Assembly (NCBI GenBank): GCA_947579665.1
Contig: OX388345.1
Span: 71,911,454 to 71,975,453, forward strand
Source of the DNA: Sympetrum striolatum
Taxonomy: Eukaryota > Arthropoda > Insecta > Odonata > Libellulidae
Reading direction: 5' to 3'
Length of the DNA: 64,000 bases
The notes beneath the pieces are model-generated. The model saw nothing but the letters and a program-made list of their open reading frames with translations. It had not been told where the DNA came from and did not search any database. Both the position numbers and the translations under genes were made by a program. Shown one piece after another: positions 50,509 to 62,090 of the stretch. Every line of letters begins with the position of its first letter. Position 1 is the stretch's first letter.

Positions 50509-52070
50509 GACCCGAGGTCGATGAGTCGGGTCGATGACCGGAGATCGACTCCGGGAAACCGACTCCGGGAGTTATATAATGCGAGCTCGACACCGGTAAG
50601 TCGACCAAGGGAGAAGGACTCCGGGAGTAAAACTCCGGGTTGTCAACTCCGGGAGGTCGACTCTGGGAGGCCGACTCCGGAAGGTCGATTACGGTAGGAC
50701 GATTCCGGGATGACGACTGCGGGAGGTCGACTCCGGGATGCCGAGTCCGGGAGGTCGACACCGGTTGTTCGTCACCAATAGATCGACTTCGGGTCGTCGA
50801 CTCCGGGACGTCGATTCCGGGATAACTTACGGTCTATGACCTTAGGTCAATGACCCGAGGTCGATGACCCGAGATCGATGACTCGAGGTCGACGACCCGG
50901 GGTCGATGACCCAAGGTCGATGACTTGGGTCAATGACCAGTCATCGACTCCGGGAGGTTGACTCTGGAGGGATGACTCCGGGAGTAAGACTTCGACTCCG
51001 CGAGGTCGACTCCGGGATGCCAAGTCCGGGAGGTCGACACCGGTTGTTCGACTCCAAGAGATCGGTTTCGGGTGGTCGACTCCGGGATAACTCACGGTCT
51101 ATGACCTTAGGTTGATGACCCGAGGTCGATGACCCGAGGTCGATGACTCGAGGTCGACGACCCAGGGTCAATCACCTGAGGTCGATGACCCGAATGTAAT
51201 GACCCGAGGTTAATGACCCGAGGTTAATGACCCGAAGTCGATGACTCAAGGTCGATGTCCCAAGGTTGATGAGTCGAGGTCGATGACCCGAGGTCGATGA
51301 CCCGAGGTCGATGACCCAAGGTCGATGACTTGGGTCAATGACCAGTCATCGACTCCGGGAGGTTGACTCTGGAGGGAGGACTCCGGGAGTAAGACTTCGA
51401 CTCCGCGAGGTCGACTCCGGGATGCCAAGTCCGGGAGGTCGATACCGGTTGTTCGACTCCAAGAGATCGGTTTCGGGTGGTCGACTCCGGGATAACTCAC
51501 GGTCTATGACCTTAGGTTGATGACCCGAGGTCGATGACCCGAGGTCGATGACCCGAGGTCGATGACCCGAGGTCGATGACTCGAGGTCGACGACCCAGGG
51601 TCAATCACCTGAGGTCGATGACCCGAGGTTAATGACCCGAGGTTAATGACCCGAAGTCGATGACTCAAGGTCGATGTCCCAAGGTCGATGAGTCGAGGTC
51701 GATGACCCGAGGTCGATGACCCGAGGTCGATGACCCGATGTCGATGACCCAAGGTCGATGACTTGGGTCAATGACCAGTCATCGACTCCGGGAGGTTGAC
51801 TCTGGAGGGAGGACTCCGGGGGTAAGATTTCGACTCCGCGAGGTCGACTCCAATATGCCAAGTCCGGGAGGTCGACACCGGTTGTTCGACTCCAAGAGAT
51901 CGACTTCGGGTGGTCGACTCCGGGGTAACTTACGGTCTATGACCTTAGGTTGATGACCTGAGGTCAATTACCCGAGGTCGTTGACTCGAGGTCGACGACC
52001 CGGGGTCAATCACCTGAGGTCGATGACCCGAGGTTAATGACCCGAGGTTAATGTCCCGAAGTCATCACCC
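50509..52070. repeat. Satellite B island IV
   Basis: One long B2 cassette (about 50,535-50,825) followed by three B1+B2 cassettes, whose switch points near 50,935, 51,340 and 51,773 are spaced about 405 and 433 bp. Each cassette ends in the B2 exit spacer (ATAACTCACGGTCTATGACC or ATAACTTACGGTCTATGACC). Within the cassettes the order B1 run, near-palindromic switch, GGTTGACTCTGGAGGGA, B2 run, CGGTTGTTCGACTCCAAGAG and spacer is constant. Confidence 0.97.
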
Positions 52071-52699
52071 AAAAGATTGAAATTACGCTAATATTACCCA
52101 TTAACGTTGCTTATATAGATCATATCCCGATAAAATGAGGAAAATTAAGGCGATATAGAGGAAAAATATTAAAATTTAGCTAATATTTTCCGTTTTCGTT
52201 GCTTTCTTCGATCATATCTACATAAAATGACGAAAAGTTAGTCAAAAATAGATGAGAAAGAATAATATTTAGGTGATATTATACGTTTTCGTTGCTTTTT
52301 TGACCAAAACTCGATGAAATGAGGAAAATTAAGGCAAAATACAGGAAAAAGAATGAAATTACGCTAATATTATCCATTTTCGTTGCTTATATCGATTATA
52401 TCTCGATACAATTAAGAAATATTAGGTAAAATAGAGGAGAAAGATTTGAAATTTCGGTGCAATTATCCATTTTAGTTGCTTTTTTCGACCATTTATCGAT
52501 AATATGACGAAAATTAAGGGAAAATAATGGGGAAAAAATTGATATTTTGGTGAAATGATCCATTTTCGTTGCATTTCTAGATCATATCTCGACAAAATTA
52601 AGAAAATTAAGGTACATTAGATGAAAAAATTGAATATACGGTAAAATTATTAATTTCACATGGTTTTTTCGATCATATCTCGATAAGATTACGAAAATT
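52071..52699. repeat. A1-type stretch right of B island IV
   Basis: About seven A1 monomers from AAAAGATTGAAATTACGC to the switch into A2 near 52,700 (AAGGCAAAATTGAGG). Repeated at 59510-60138. No gene. Confidence 0.94.
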
Positions 52700-55600
52700 A
52701 AGGCAAAATTGAGGAAAAAAAATTGAAATTTCAATAAAATTATCATTTTTCGTTGCTATTTTCGTTCACATCTCGATAAAATTACCAAAATTAAGGCAAA
52801 ATTGAGGAAAAAAATTGAAATTTGAATAAAATTATCCTTATTCGTTGCTACTTTCGTTCACATCTGAATAAAATGAGGAATATTAAAGCAAAATTGAGGA
52901 AAAAAAATTTAAATTTCAATAAATATATCCTTTTTCGTTGCTATTTTCGTTCACATCTCGATAAAATGACGAAAATTAAGGCAAAATTGAGAAAAAAAAT
53001 TGAAATTTCAATAAAATTAATTTTTTTCGTTCCTATTTTCTTTCACATCTCGATAAAATGTCGAAGATTTAAGCAAAATTGAGGAAAAAAATTTCAATTT
53101 CAATAAAATAATCCTTTTTCGTTGCTATTTTCATTCACATCTCGATAAAATGACAAAAATTAAGGCAAAATTGAGGAAAAAAATTGAAATTTCAATAAAA
53201 TTATCCTTTTTCGTTGCTATTTTCGTTCACATCTCGATAAAATGAAGAAAATTAAGGCACAATTGAGGAAAAAAATTGAAATTTCAATAAAATTATACTT
53301 TTTCGTTGCTATTTTCGATCACATCTCGATAAAATGTCGAAGATTAAAGCAAAATTGAGGAAAAAGAAAATTTAAATTTCAGTAAAATTATTCTTTTTCG
53401 TTACTATTTTCGTTCACATATCGATAAAATGTCGAAAATTAAGTCGAAATCGAGGTAAAAAATTGAAATTTCAATAAAATTATCCTTTTTCGTTGCTATT
53501 TTCGTTCACATCTCGATAAAATGACAAAAATTAAGGCAAAATTGAGGAAAAAAATTGAAAATTCAATAAACTTATTTTTTTCGTTGCTATTTTCGTTCAC
53601 ATATCGATAAAATGTCGAAAATTAAGGCAAAATTGAGGAAAAAAATTGAAATTTGAATAAAATTATCCTTTTACGTTGCTATTTTTGTTCACATCTCGAT
53701 AAAATGACAAAAATTAAGGCAAAATTGTGGAAAAAAATTGAAAATTCAATAAATTATTTTTTTCGTTACTATTTTCGTTTACATCTCGATAAAATGACGA
53801 AAATTAAGGCAAAATTGAGGAAAAAAATTGAAATTTGAATAAAATTATCCTTTTTCGTTGCTACTTTCGTTCACATCTCGATAAAATGATGAATATGGAA
53901 GCAAAATTGAGGAAAAAAAATTTAAATTTCAGTTAAATTATAGTTTTTTCGTTGCTATTTTCGTTCACATCTCGATAAAATGACGGAAATTAAGGCAAAA
54001 TTGAGGCAAAAAATTGAAATTTCAATAAAATTATACTTTTTCGTTGCTATTTTCGTTCACATCTCGATAAAATGACGAAAATTAAGGCAAAATTGAGGAA
54101 AAAAATTGAAATTTCAATAAAATTATTCTTTTTCGTTGCTATTTTCGTTCACATCTCGATAAAATTAAGGAAAAATTGAAGAAAAAATTGAAATTTCAAT
54201 AAAATTATCTTTTTTCGTTGCTATTTTCATTTACATCTCCAGAAAATGACTAAAATTAAGGCAAAATTGAGAAAAGAAATTGAAATTTCAATAAAATTAT
54301 TCTTTTTCGTTGCTATTTTCGTTCACATCTCGATAAAATGACGAAAATTAAGGCCAAATTGAGGAAAAAAATATGAAATTTCAATAAAATTATCCTTTTC
54401 GTTGCTATTTTCGTTCACATCTCGATAAAATGACGAAAATTAAGGCAAAATTGAGAAAACATTGAAATTTCAATAAAATTATCCTTTTTCGTTGCTATTA
54501 TGTTCACATCTCGATAAAATGACGAAAATTAAGGCAAAATTGAGGAAAAAAAATTTAAATTTGAATAAAATTTTCCTTTTTTGTTGCTATTCTCGTTCAA
54601 ATCTCGATTAAAAGAAGAAAATTAAGGCAAAATTGAGGAAAAAAATTGAAATTTCAATAAAATTATCCTTTTTCGTTGCTATTTTCGATCACATCTCGAT
54701 AAAATTAAGGAAAAATTGAAGAAAAAATTGAAATTTCAATAAAATTACCCGATTTCGTTGCTATTTTCGTTCACATCTCGATAAAATGTTGAAAATTAAG
54801 GCAAAATTGAGGATAAAATTTAAATTTCAATAAAGTTATCCTTTTTCGTTGCTATTTTCGATCACATCTCGATAAAATGTGAAAGATTAAAGCAAAATTG
54901 AGGAAAAAAAAATTAAATTTCAGTAAAATTATATTTTTTCGTTGCTATTTTCGTTCACATATCGAAAAAATGTCGAAAATTAAGGCGAAATGGAGGAAAA
55001 AAATTGAAAATTCAATAAAATTATTTTTTTCGTTGCTATTTTCGTTTACATCTCGATAAAATGACGAAAATTAAGGCAAAATTGAGGAAAAAAATTGAAA
55101 TTTGAATAAAATTATCCTTTTTCGTTGCTACTTTCGATCACATCTCGATAAAATGATGAATATTAAAGCAAAATTGAGAAAAAAAATTTAAATTTCAATA
55201 AAATTATCCTTTTTCGTTGCTATTTTCGTTCACATCTCGAAAAAATAACGAAAATTAAGGCAAAATTGAGGAAAAAAATGAAATTTCAATAAAATTATTA
55301 TTTTTCGTTGCTATTTTTGTTCACATCTCAATAAAATGACGAAAATTAAGGCAAACTTGAGGAAAAAAATTGAAATTTCAATATAATTATTCTTTTTCGT
55401 TGCTATTTTCGTTCGAATCTCTATAAAATTAAGGAAAAATTGAAGAAAAAATTGAAATTTCAATAAAATTATCCTTTTTTGTTGCTATTATGTTCACATC
55501 TCGATAAAATGACGAAAATTAAGGCAAAATTGAGGGAAAAAAATTGAAATTTCAATAAAATTTTCCTTTTTAGTTGCTATTCTCGTTCAAATCTCGATAA

Positions 55601-56859
55601 AATGAAGAAAATTAAGGCAAAATTGAGGAAAAAAAATTTAAATTTCAGTTTAATTATTCTTTTTCGTTGCTATTTTCGTTCACATATCGATAAAATGTCG
55701 AAAATTAAGGCGAAATCGAGGTAAAAAATTGAAATTTCAATAAAATTATCCTTTTTCGCTGCTATTTTCAATCATATCTCGATAAAATGACAAAAATTAA
55801 GGCAAAATTAGGAAAAAAATTGAAAATTCAATAAAATTTTTTTTTTTGCTATTTTCGTTTACATCTCGACTAAATGACGAAAATTAAGGCAAAATTGAGG
55901 AAAAAAATTGAAATTTGAATAAAATTATCCTTTTTCGTTGCTACTTTCGTTCACATCTCGATAAAATGATGAATATTAAAGCAAAATTGAGAAAAAAAAA
56001 TTTAAATTTCAATAAAATTATCCTTTTTTGTTGCTATTTTCGTTCACATCTCGATAAAATGACGAAAATTAAGGCAAAACTGAGGAAAAAAATTAAAATT
56101 TCAATAAAATTATCCTTTTTCGTTGCTATTTTCTTTCACATCTCGATAAAATGCCCAATATTTAAGTAAAATTGGGGAAAAAAAATTTTAATTTCAATAA
56201 AATAATCCTATTTCGTGGCTATTTTCGTTCACATCTCGATAAAATGACGAAATTTAAGGCAAAATTGAGGAAAAAAATTGAAATTTCAATAAAATTATCT
56301 TTTTTCGTTGCTATTTTCCTTCAAATCTCGATAAAATGTCGAAAATTAAGGGAAAAATGAGGAAAAAAATTGAATTTTCAATAAAATTATCCTTTTTCGT
56401 TGCTATTTTTGTTTACATCTCGAGAAATGACGAAAATTAAGGAAAATTTGAGGAAAAAAATAAAAATTTCAATAAAATTATTCTTTTTTGTTGCTATTTT
56501 CGTTCACATCAAGATAAAATGACGAAAATTAAGGCGAAATTGAGGAAAAAAATTGAAATTTCAATAAAATTATCCTTTTTCGTTGCTATTTTCGTTCATA
56601 TCTCGATAAAATGACGAAAATTAAGGCAAAATTGAGGAAAAAATTGAAATTTGAAAAAAATTTCCTTTTTCGTTCCTACTTTCGTTCACATCTCGATAAA
56701 ATGACGAAAATTAAGGCAAAATTGAGGAAGAAAATGGAAGTTTCAATTAAATTAGCCTTTTTCGTTGCTATTTTCGTTTATATCTCGATAAAATGTCGAA
56801 AATTAGGGCAAAATTAAGGAAAAAAGTTTAAATTTCAATAAAATCATCCTTTTTCGTTG
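52700..56859. repeat. Satellite A2 array between the two 5 kb segment copies
   Basis: A2 monomers built from pieces found elsewhere: 53,245-54,605 resembles 46.8-48.0 kb, and about 54.6-55.5 kb resembles parts of the 3,365 bp unit (near 35.0-35.9 kb). From about 55,538 it is the left part of the second 5 kb segment copy. No gene. Confidence 0.94.
53245..54605. repeat. Second copy of the 46801-47975 A2 block, expanded by about two monomers
   Basis: Same ordered variants as 46801-47975 (AAGGCACAATT, then a TTACTATTTTCG monomer, then the GTGGAAAAAAATTG variant), with extra monomers around 53,860-54,050. Confidence 0.85.
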
Positions 56860-57947
56860 CTGGTTTCGATCATATCTGTATAAAATTACAAACATTAAGG
56901 TAATATTGAGGAAAAATATTGAATAATATATATATAAATATATTTCATTGAAATTATCCGTTTTCGTTGCATGTTTCGATCAGATCTCAATAAAATGATG
57001 AGAATTAAGGCAAAATAAAGGGAAAAAAATTAAAATTTCTCTGAGTAGAATAAAATTGATATTACGGTGAAATTATTTTTTTTCGTAGCTTTTCTTTATC
57101 ATATCTCGATAAAATTACAAAAATTAAGGGAAAATAAAGGGAAAAAATTGAAATTTGTGTGAAATTATCGATTTTCGTAACATTTTCACGATCATATCTC
57201 GATGACGAAAATTGATTAAATGTACAGGAACAAAATTGAAATTTCCATAAGATTATCCGTTTTCGTTGTTTTTTCGATTTTGTTTCGATAAAATTACGTA
57301 GTTTAAGGCAAAATAGTGGAAAACAATTGAAACTTCAGTGAAATTATACGTATTCGTTGCTGTTTTCGATGAATTCTCAATAATATTACAGAAATTAAAG
57401 CAAAAAGCATGACAAAAAATTATATTTCGTTAAAATTGTCCGTTTTCGTTGCCTTTTTCGATCATATCTGATAAAATTACGAGAATTAAGGCAAAATAAA
57501 GGGGAAAAAATTGAAATTTCGGTGAAATGATCCATTTTCGTTTTATTTCTTGATCTTATCTCGATAAAATTAAGAATATATAGGTAAAAAAGATGAAAAA
57601 AATGAATTTACGAAAAAATTATTTGTTTCTCGTGGTTTTTTCAACAAAAATGAAATTTTGGTGAAATTTTCCGTTAATGTGGCTTTTTCCGAATATATCT
57701 CAATAAAATGACGAAAATTAAGGCAAAATAGAGGAAAAAAATTGAAATTTCGATACAATTATCAGTTTCTGTTATTTCTTCGATCATATCTCGATAAAAC
57801 AACGTAAATTAAGGCAAAATAGAGGAAACAAATTTGTAATTTCGCGAAAATTATCCTTTGTCGTTGCTTTATTCGATCATATCTGGAAAAAATTACGAAT
57901 ATTATCCGTTTTCTTTGCTTTTCACGATCATATCTAGATAAAATGAC
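56860..57947. repeat. A1-type stretch left of B island V
   Basis: Counterpart of 49421-50508 with very few differences (for example GAAATTTTGG versus GATATTTTGG near 57,652). No gene. Confidence 0.94.
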
Positions 57948-59509
57948 GACCCGAGGTCGATGAGTCGGGTCGATGACCGGAGATCGACTCCGGGAAACCG
58001 ACTCCGGGAGTTATATAATGCGAGCTCGACACCGGTAAGTCGACCAAGGGAGAAGGACTCCGGGAGTAAAACTCCGGGTTGTCAACTCCGGGAGGTCGAC
58101 TCTGGGAGGCCGACTCCGGAAGGTCGATTACGGTAGGACGATTCCGGGATGACGACTGCGGGAGGTCGACTCCGGGATGCCGAGTCCGGGAGGTCGACAC
58201 CGGTTGTTCGTCACCAATAGATCGACTTCGGGTCGTCGACTCCGGGACGTCGATTCCGGGATAACTTACGGTCTATGACCTTAGGTCAATGACCCGAGGT
58301 CGATGACCCGAGATCGATGACTCGAGGTCGACGACCCGGGGTCGATGACCCAAGGTCGATGACTTGGGTCAATGACCAGTCATCGACTCCGGGAGGTTGA
58401 CTCTGGAGGGATGACTCCGGGAGTAAGACTTCGACTCCGCGAGGTCGACTCCGGGATGCCAAGTCCGGGAGGTCGACACCGGTTGTTCGACTCCAAGAGA
58501 TCGGTTTCGGGTGGTCGACTCCGGGATAACTCACGGTCTATGACCTTAGGTTGATGACCCGAGGTCGATGACCCGAGGTCGATGACTCGAGGTCGACGAC
58601 CCAGGGTCAATCACCTGAGGTCGATGACCCGAATGTAATGACCCGAGGTTAATGACCCGAGGTTAATGACCCGAAGTCGATGACTCAAGGTCGATGTCCC
58701 AAGGTTGATGAGTCGAGGTCGATGACCCGAGGTCGATGACCCGAGGTCGATGACCCAAGGTCGATGACTTGGGTCAATGACCAGTCATCGACTCCGGGAG
58801 GTTGACTCTGGAGGGAGGACTCCGGGAGTAAGACTTCGACTCCGCGAGGTCGACTCCGGGATGCCAAGTCCGGGAGGTCGATACCGGTTGTTCGACTCCA
58901 AGAGATCGGTTTCGGGTGGTCGACTCCGGGATAACTCACGGTCTATGACCTTAGGTTGATGACCCGAGGTCGATGACCCGAGGTCGATGACCCAAGGTCG
59001 ATGACTCGAGGTCGACGACCCAGGGTCAATCACCTGAGGTCGATGACCCGAGGTTAATGACCCGAGGTTAATGACCCGAAGTCGATGACTCAAGGTCGAT
59101 GTCCCAAGGTCGATGAGTCGAGGTCGATGACCCGAGGTCGATGACCCGAGGTCGATGACCCGAGGTCGATGACCCGATGTCGATGACCCAAGGTCGATGA
59201 CTTGGGTCAATGACCAGTCATCGACTCCGGGAGGTTGACTCTGGAGGGAGGACTCCGGGGGTAAGATTTCGACTCCGCGAGGTCGACTCCAATATGCCAA
59301 GTCCGGGAGGTCGACACCGGTTGTTCGACTCCAAGAGATCGACTTCGGGTGGTCGACTCCGGGGTAACTTACGGTCTATGACCTTAGGTTGATGAACTGA
59401 GGTCAATGACCCGAGGTCGTTGACTCGAGGTCGACGACCCGGGGTCAATCACCTGAGGTCGATGACCCGAGGTTAATGACCCGAGGTTAATGTCCCGAAG
59501 TCATCACCC
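57948..59509. repeat. Satellite B island V
   Basis: Same length (1,562 bp) and cassette order as island IV. It has one fewer 14 bp unit near 58,980 and one more near 59,150 than island IV, so the total length is unchanged. Otherwise only isolated substitutions are seen. Confidence 0.97.
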
Positions 59510-60138
59510 AAAAGATTGAAATTACGCTAATATTACCCATTAACGTTGCTTATATAGATCATATCCCGATAAAATGAGGAAAATTAAGGCGATATAGAGG
59601 AAAAATATTAAAATTTAGCTAATATTTTCCGTTTTCGTTGCTTTCTTCGATCATATCTACATAAAATGACGAAAAGTTAGTCAAAAATAGATGAGAAAGA
59701 ATAATATTTCGGTGATATTATACGTTTTCGTTGCTTTTTTGACCAAAACTCGATGAAATGAGGAAAATTAAGGCAAAATACAGGAAAAAGAATGAAATTA
59801 CGCTAATATTATCCATTTTCGTTGCTTATATCGATTATATCTCGATACAATTAAGAAATATTAGGTAAAATAGAGGAGAAAGATTTGAAATTTCGGTGCA
59901 ATTATCCATTTTAGTTGCTTTTTTCGACCATTTATCGATAATATGACGAAAATTAAGGGAAAATAATGGGGAAAAAATTGATATTTTGGTGAAATGATCC
60001 ATTTTCGTTGCATTTCTAGATCATATCTCGACAAAATTAAGAAAATTAAGGTACATTAGATGAAAAAATTGAATATACGGTAAAATTATTAGTTTCACAT
60101 GGTTTTTTCGATCATATCTCGATAAGATTACGAAAATT
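59510..60138. repeat. A1-type stretch right of B island V
   Basis: Counterpart of 52071-52699 with isolated differences. It switches to A2 at the same word. No gene. Confidence 0.94.
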
Positions 60139-60450
60139 AAGGCAAAATTGAGGAAAAAAAATTGAAATTTCAATAAAATTATCATTTTTCGTTGCTATTT
60201 TCGTTCACATCTCGATAAAATTACCAAAATTAAGGCAAAATTGAGGAAAAAAATTGAAATTTAAATAAAATTATCCTTATAAGTTGCTACTTTCGTTCAC
60301 ATCTGAATAAAATGACGAATATTAAAGCAAAATTGAGGAAAAAAAATTTAAATTTCAATAAATATATCCTTTTTCGTTGCTATTTTCGTTCACATCTCGA
60401 TAAAATGACGAAAATTAAGGCAAAATTGAGAAAAAAAATTGAAATTTCAA

Positions 60451-62090
60451 TAAAATTAATTTTTTTCGTTCCTATTTTCTTTCACATCTCGATAAAATGT
60501 CGAAGATTTAAGCAAAATTGAGGAAAAAAATTTCAATTTCAATAAAATAATCCTTTTTCGTTGCTATTTTCATTCACATCTCGATAAAATGACAAAAATT
60601 AAGGCAAAATTGAGGAAAAAAATTGAAATTTCAATAAAATTATCCTTTTTCGTTGCTATTTTCGTTCACATCTCGATAAAATGACGAAAATTATGGCAAA
60701 ATTGAGAAAAAATTGAAATTTCAATAAAATTATCCTTTTTCGTTGCTATTTTCGATCACATCTCAATAAAATAACGAAATTTATCTCAAATTTGAAGAAA
60801 GAATTGAAATTTAAATAAAATTATTTTTTTATTGCTATTTTCGTTCACATCTCGATAAAATGTCGAAGTTTAAAGCAAAATTGAGGTAAAAAAATTTAAA
60901 TTTCAATAAAATTATCCATTTTCGTTGCTATTTTCGTTCACATCTCGATAAAATGTCGAAAATTAAGGCAAAATTGAGGAAAACAATTGAAATTTCAATA
61001 AAATTTTCCTTTTTCGTTGCTATTATGTTCACATCTTGATAAAATGACGAAAATAAAGGCAATATTGAGGAAAAAAATTTAAATTTGAATAAAATTTTCT
61101 TTTTTCGTTGCTATTCTCGTTCAAATCTCGATTAAAAGAAGAAAATTAAGGCAAAATTGAGGAAAAAAATTGAAATTTCAATAAAATTATCCATTTTCGT
61201 TGCTATTTTCGTTCACATCTCGATAAAATGTCGAAAATTAAGGCAAAATTGAGGAAAAAAATTGAAATTTCAATAAAATTTTCCTTTTTCGTTGCTATTC
61301 TCGTTCAAATCCCGATAAAATGAAGAAAATTAAGGCAAAATTGAGGAAAAAAATTGAAATTTCCATATAATTATCCTTTTTCGTCGCTATTTTCGATCAC
61401 ATCTCGATAAAATTAAGGAAAAATTGAAGAAAAAATTGAAATTTCAATAAAATTACCCGATTTCGTTGCTATTTTCGTTCACATCTCGATAAAATGTCGA
61501 AAATTAAGGCAAAATTGAGGAAAAAAATTGAAATTTCAATAAAATTTTCCTTTTTCGTTGCTATTCTCGTTCAAATCTGGATAAAATGAAGAAAATTAAG
61601 GCAAAATTGAGGATAAAATTTAAATTTCAAAAAAATTATCCTTTTTCGTTGCTATTTTCGATCACATCTCGATAAAATGTGAAAGATTAAAGCAAAATTG
61701 AGGAAAAAAAAATTAAATTTCAGTGAAATTATACTTTTTCGTTGCTATTTTCGTTCACATATCGAAAAAATGTCGAAAATTAAGGCGAAATTGAGGAAAA
61801 AAATTGAAAATTCAATGAAATTATTTTTTTCGTTGCTATTTTCGTTTACATCTCGATAAAATGACGAAAATTAAGGCAAAATTGAGGAAAAAAATTGAAA
61901 TTTGAATAAAATTATCCTTTTTCGTTGCTACTTTCGATCACATCTCGATAAAATGATGAATATTAAAGCAAAATTGAGAAAAAAAATTTAAATTTCAATA
62001 AAATTATCCTTTTTCGTTGCTATTTTCGTTCACATCTCGAAAAAATAACGAAAATTAAGGCAAAATTGAGGAAAAAAATTGAAATTTCAA
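60451..62090. repeat. 1,640 bp tandem duplication, copy 1
   Basis: Begins at TAAAATTAATTTTTTTCG and restarts with the same word at 62091. Private variants are shared by both copies, for example CGTCGCTATTTTCG near 61,383 and 63,023. Confidence 0.95.

Larger units (their letters stand above)
48100..53244. repeat. ~5.15 kb segmental repeat, copy 1 (contains B island IV)
   Basis: Includes A2 monomers, an A1-type stretch, the whole of B island IV, another A1 stretch and A2 monomers. It is repeated at 55538-60683 with an offset of 7,438-7,439 bp. Only scattered substitutions and homopolymer or 14 bp unit changes are visible. Left and right limits are blurred by the satellite background and are accurate to within about one monomer. 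Confidence 0.93.
55538..60683. repeat. ~5.15 kb segmental repeat, copy 2 (contains B island V)
   Basis: Direct repeat of 48100-53244 at +7,438 to +7,439 bp, including the AT microsatellite (about 56,922-56,944), island V and the flanking A1 stretches. It diverges from copy 1 after about 60,683 (ATGACGAAAATTATGGC versus ATGAAGAAAATTAAGGC). Confidence 0.93.

Noticed and set aside
58785..59300. 171-residue minus-strand open frame, the longest in the window
   Set aside because: It exists in island V but is broken in island IV only because of a 14 bp unit-number difference. Satellite artefact.
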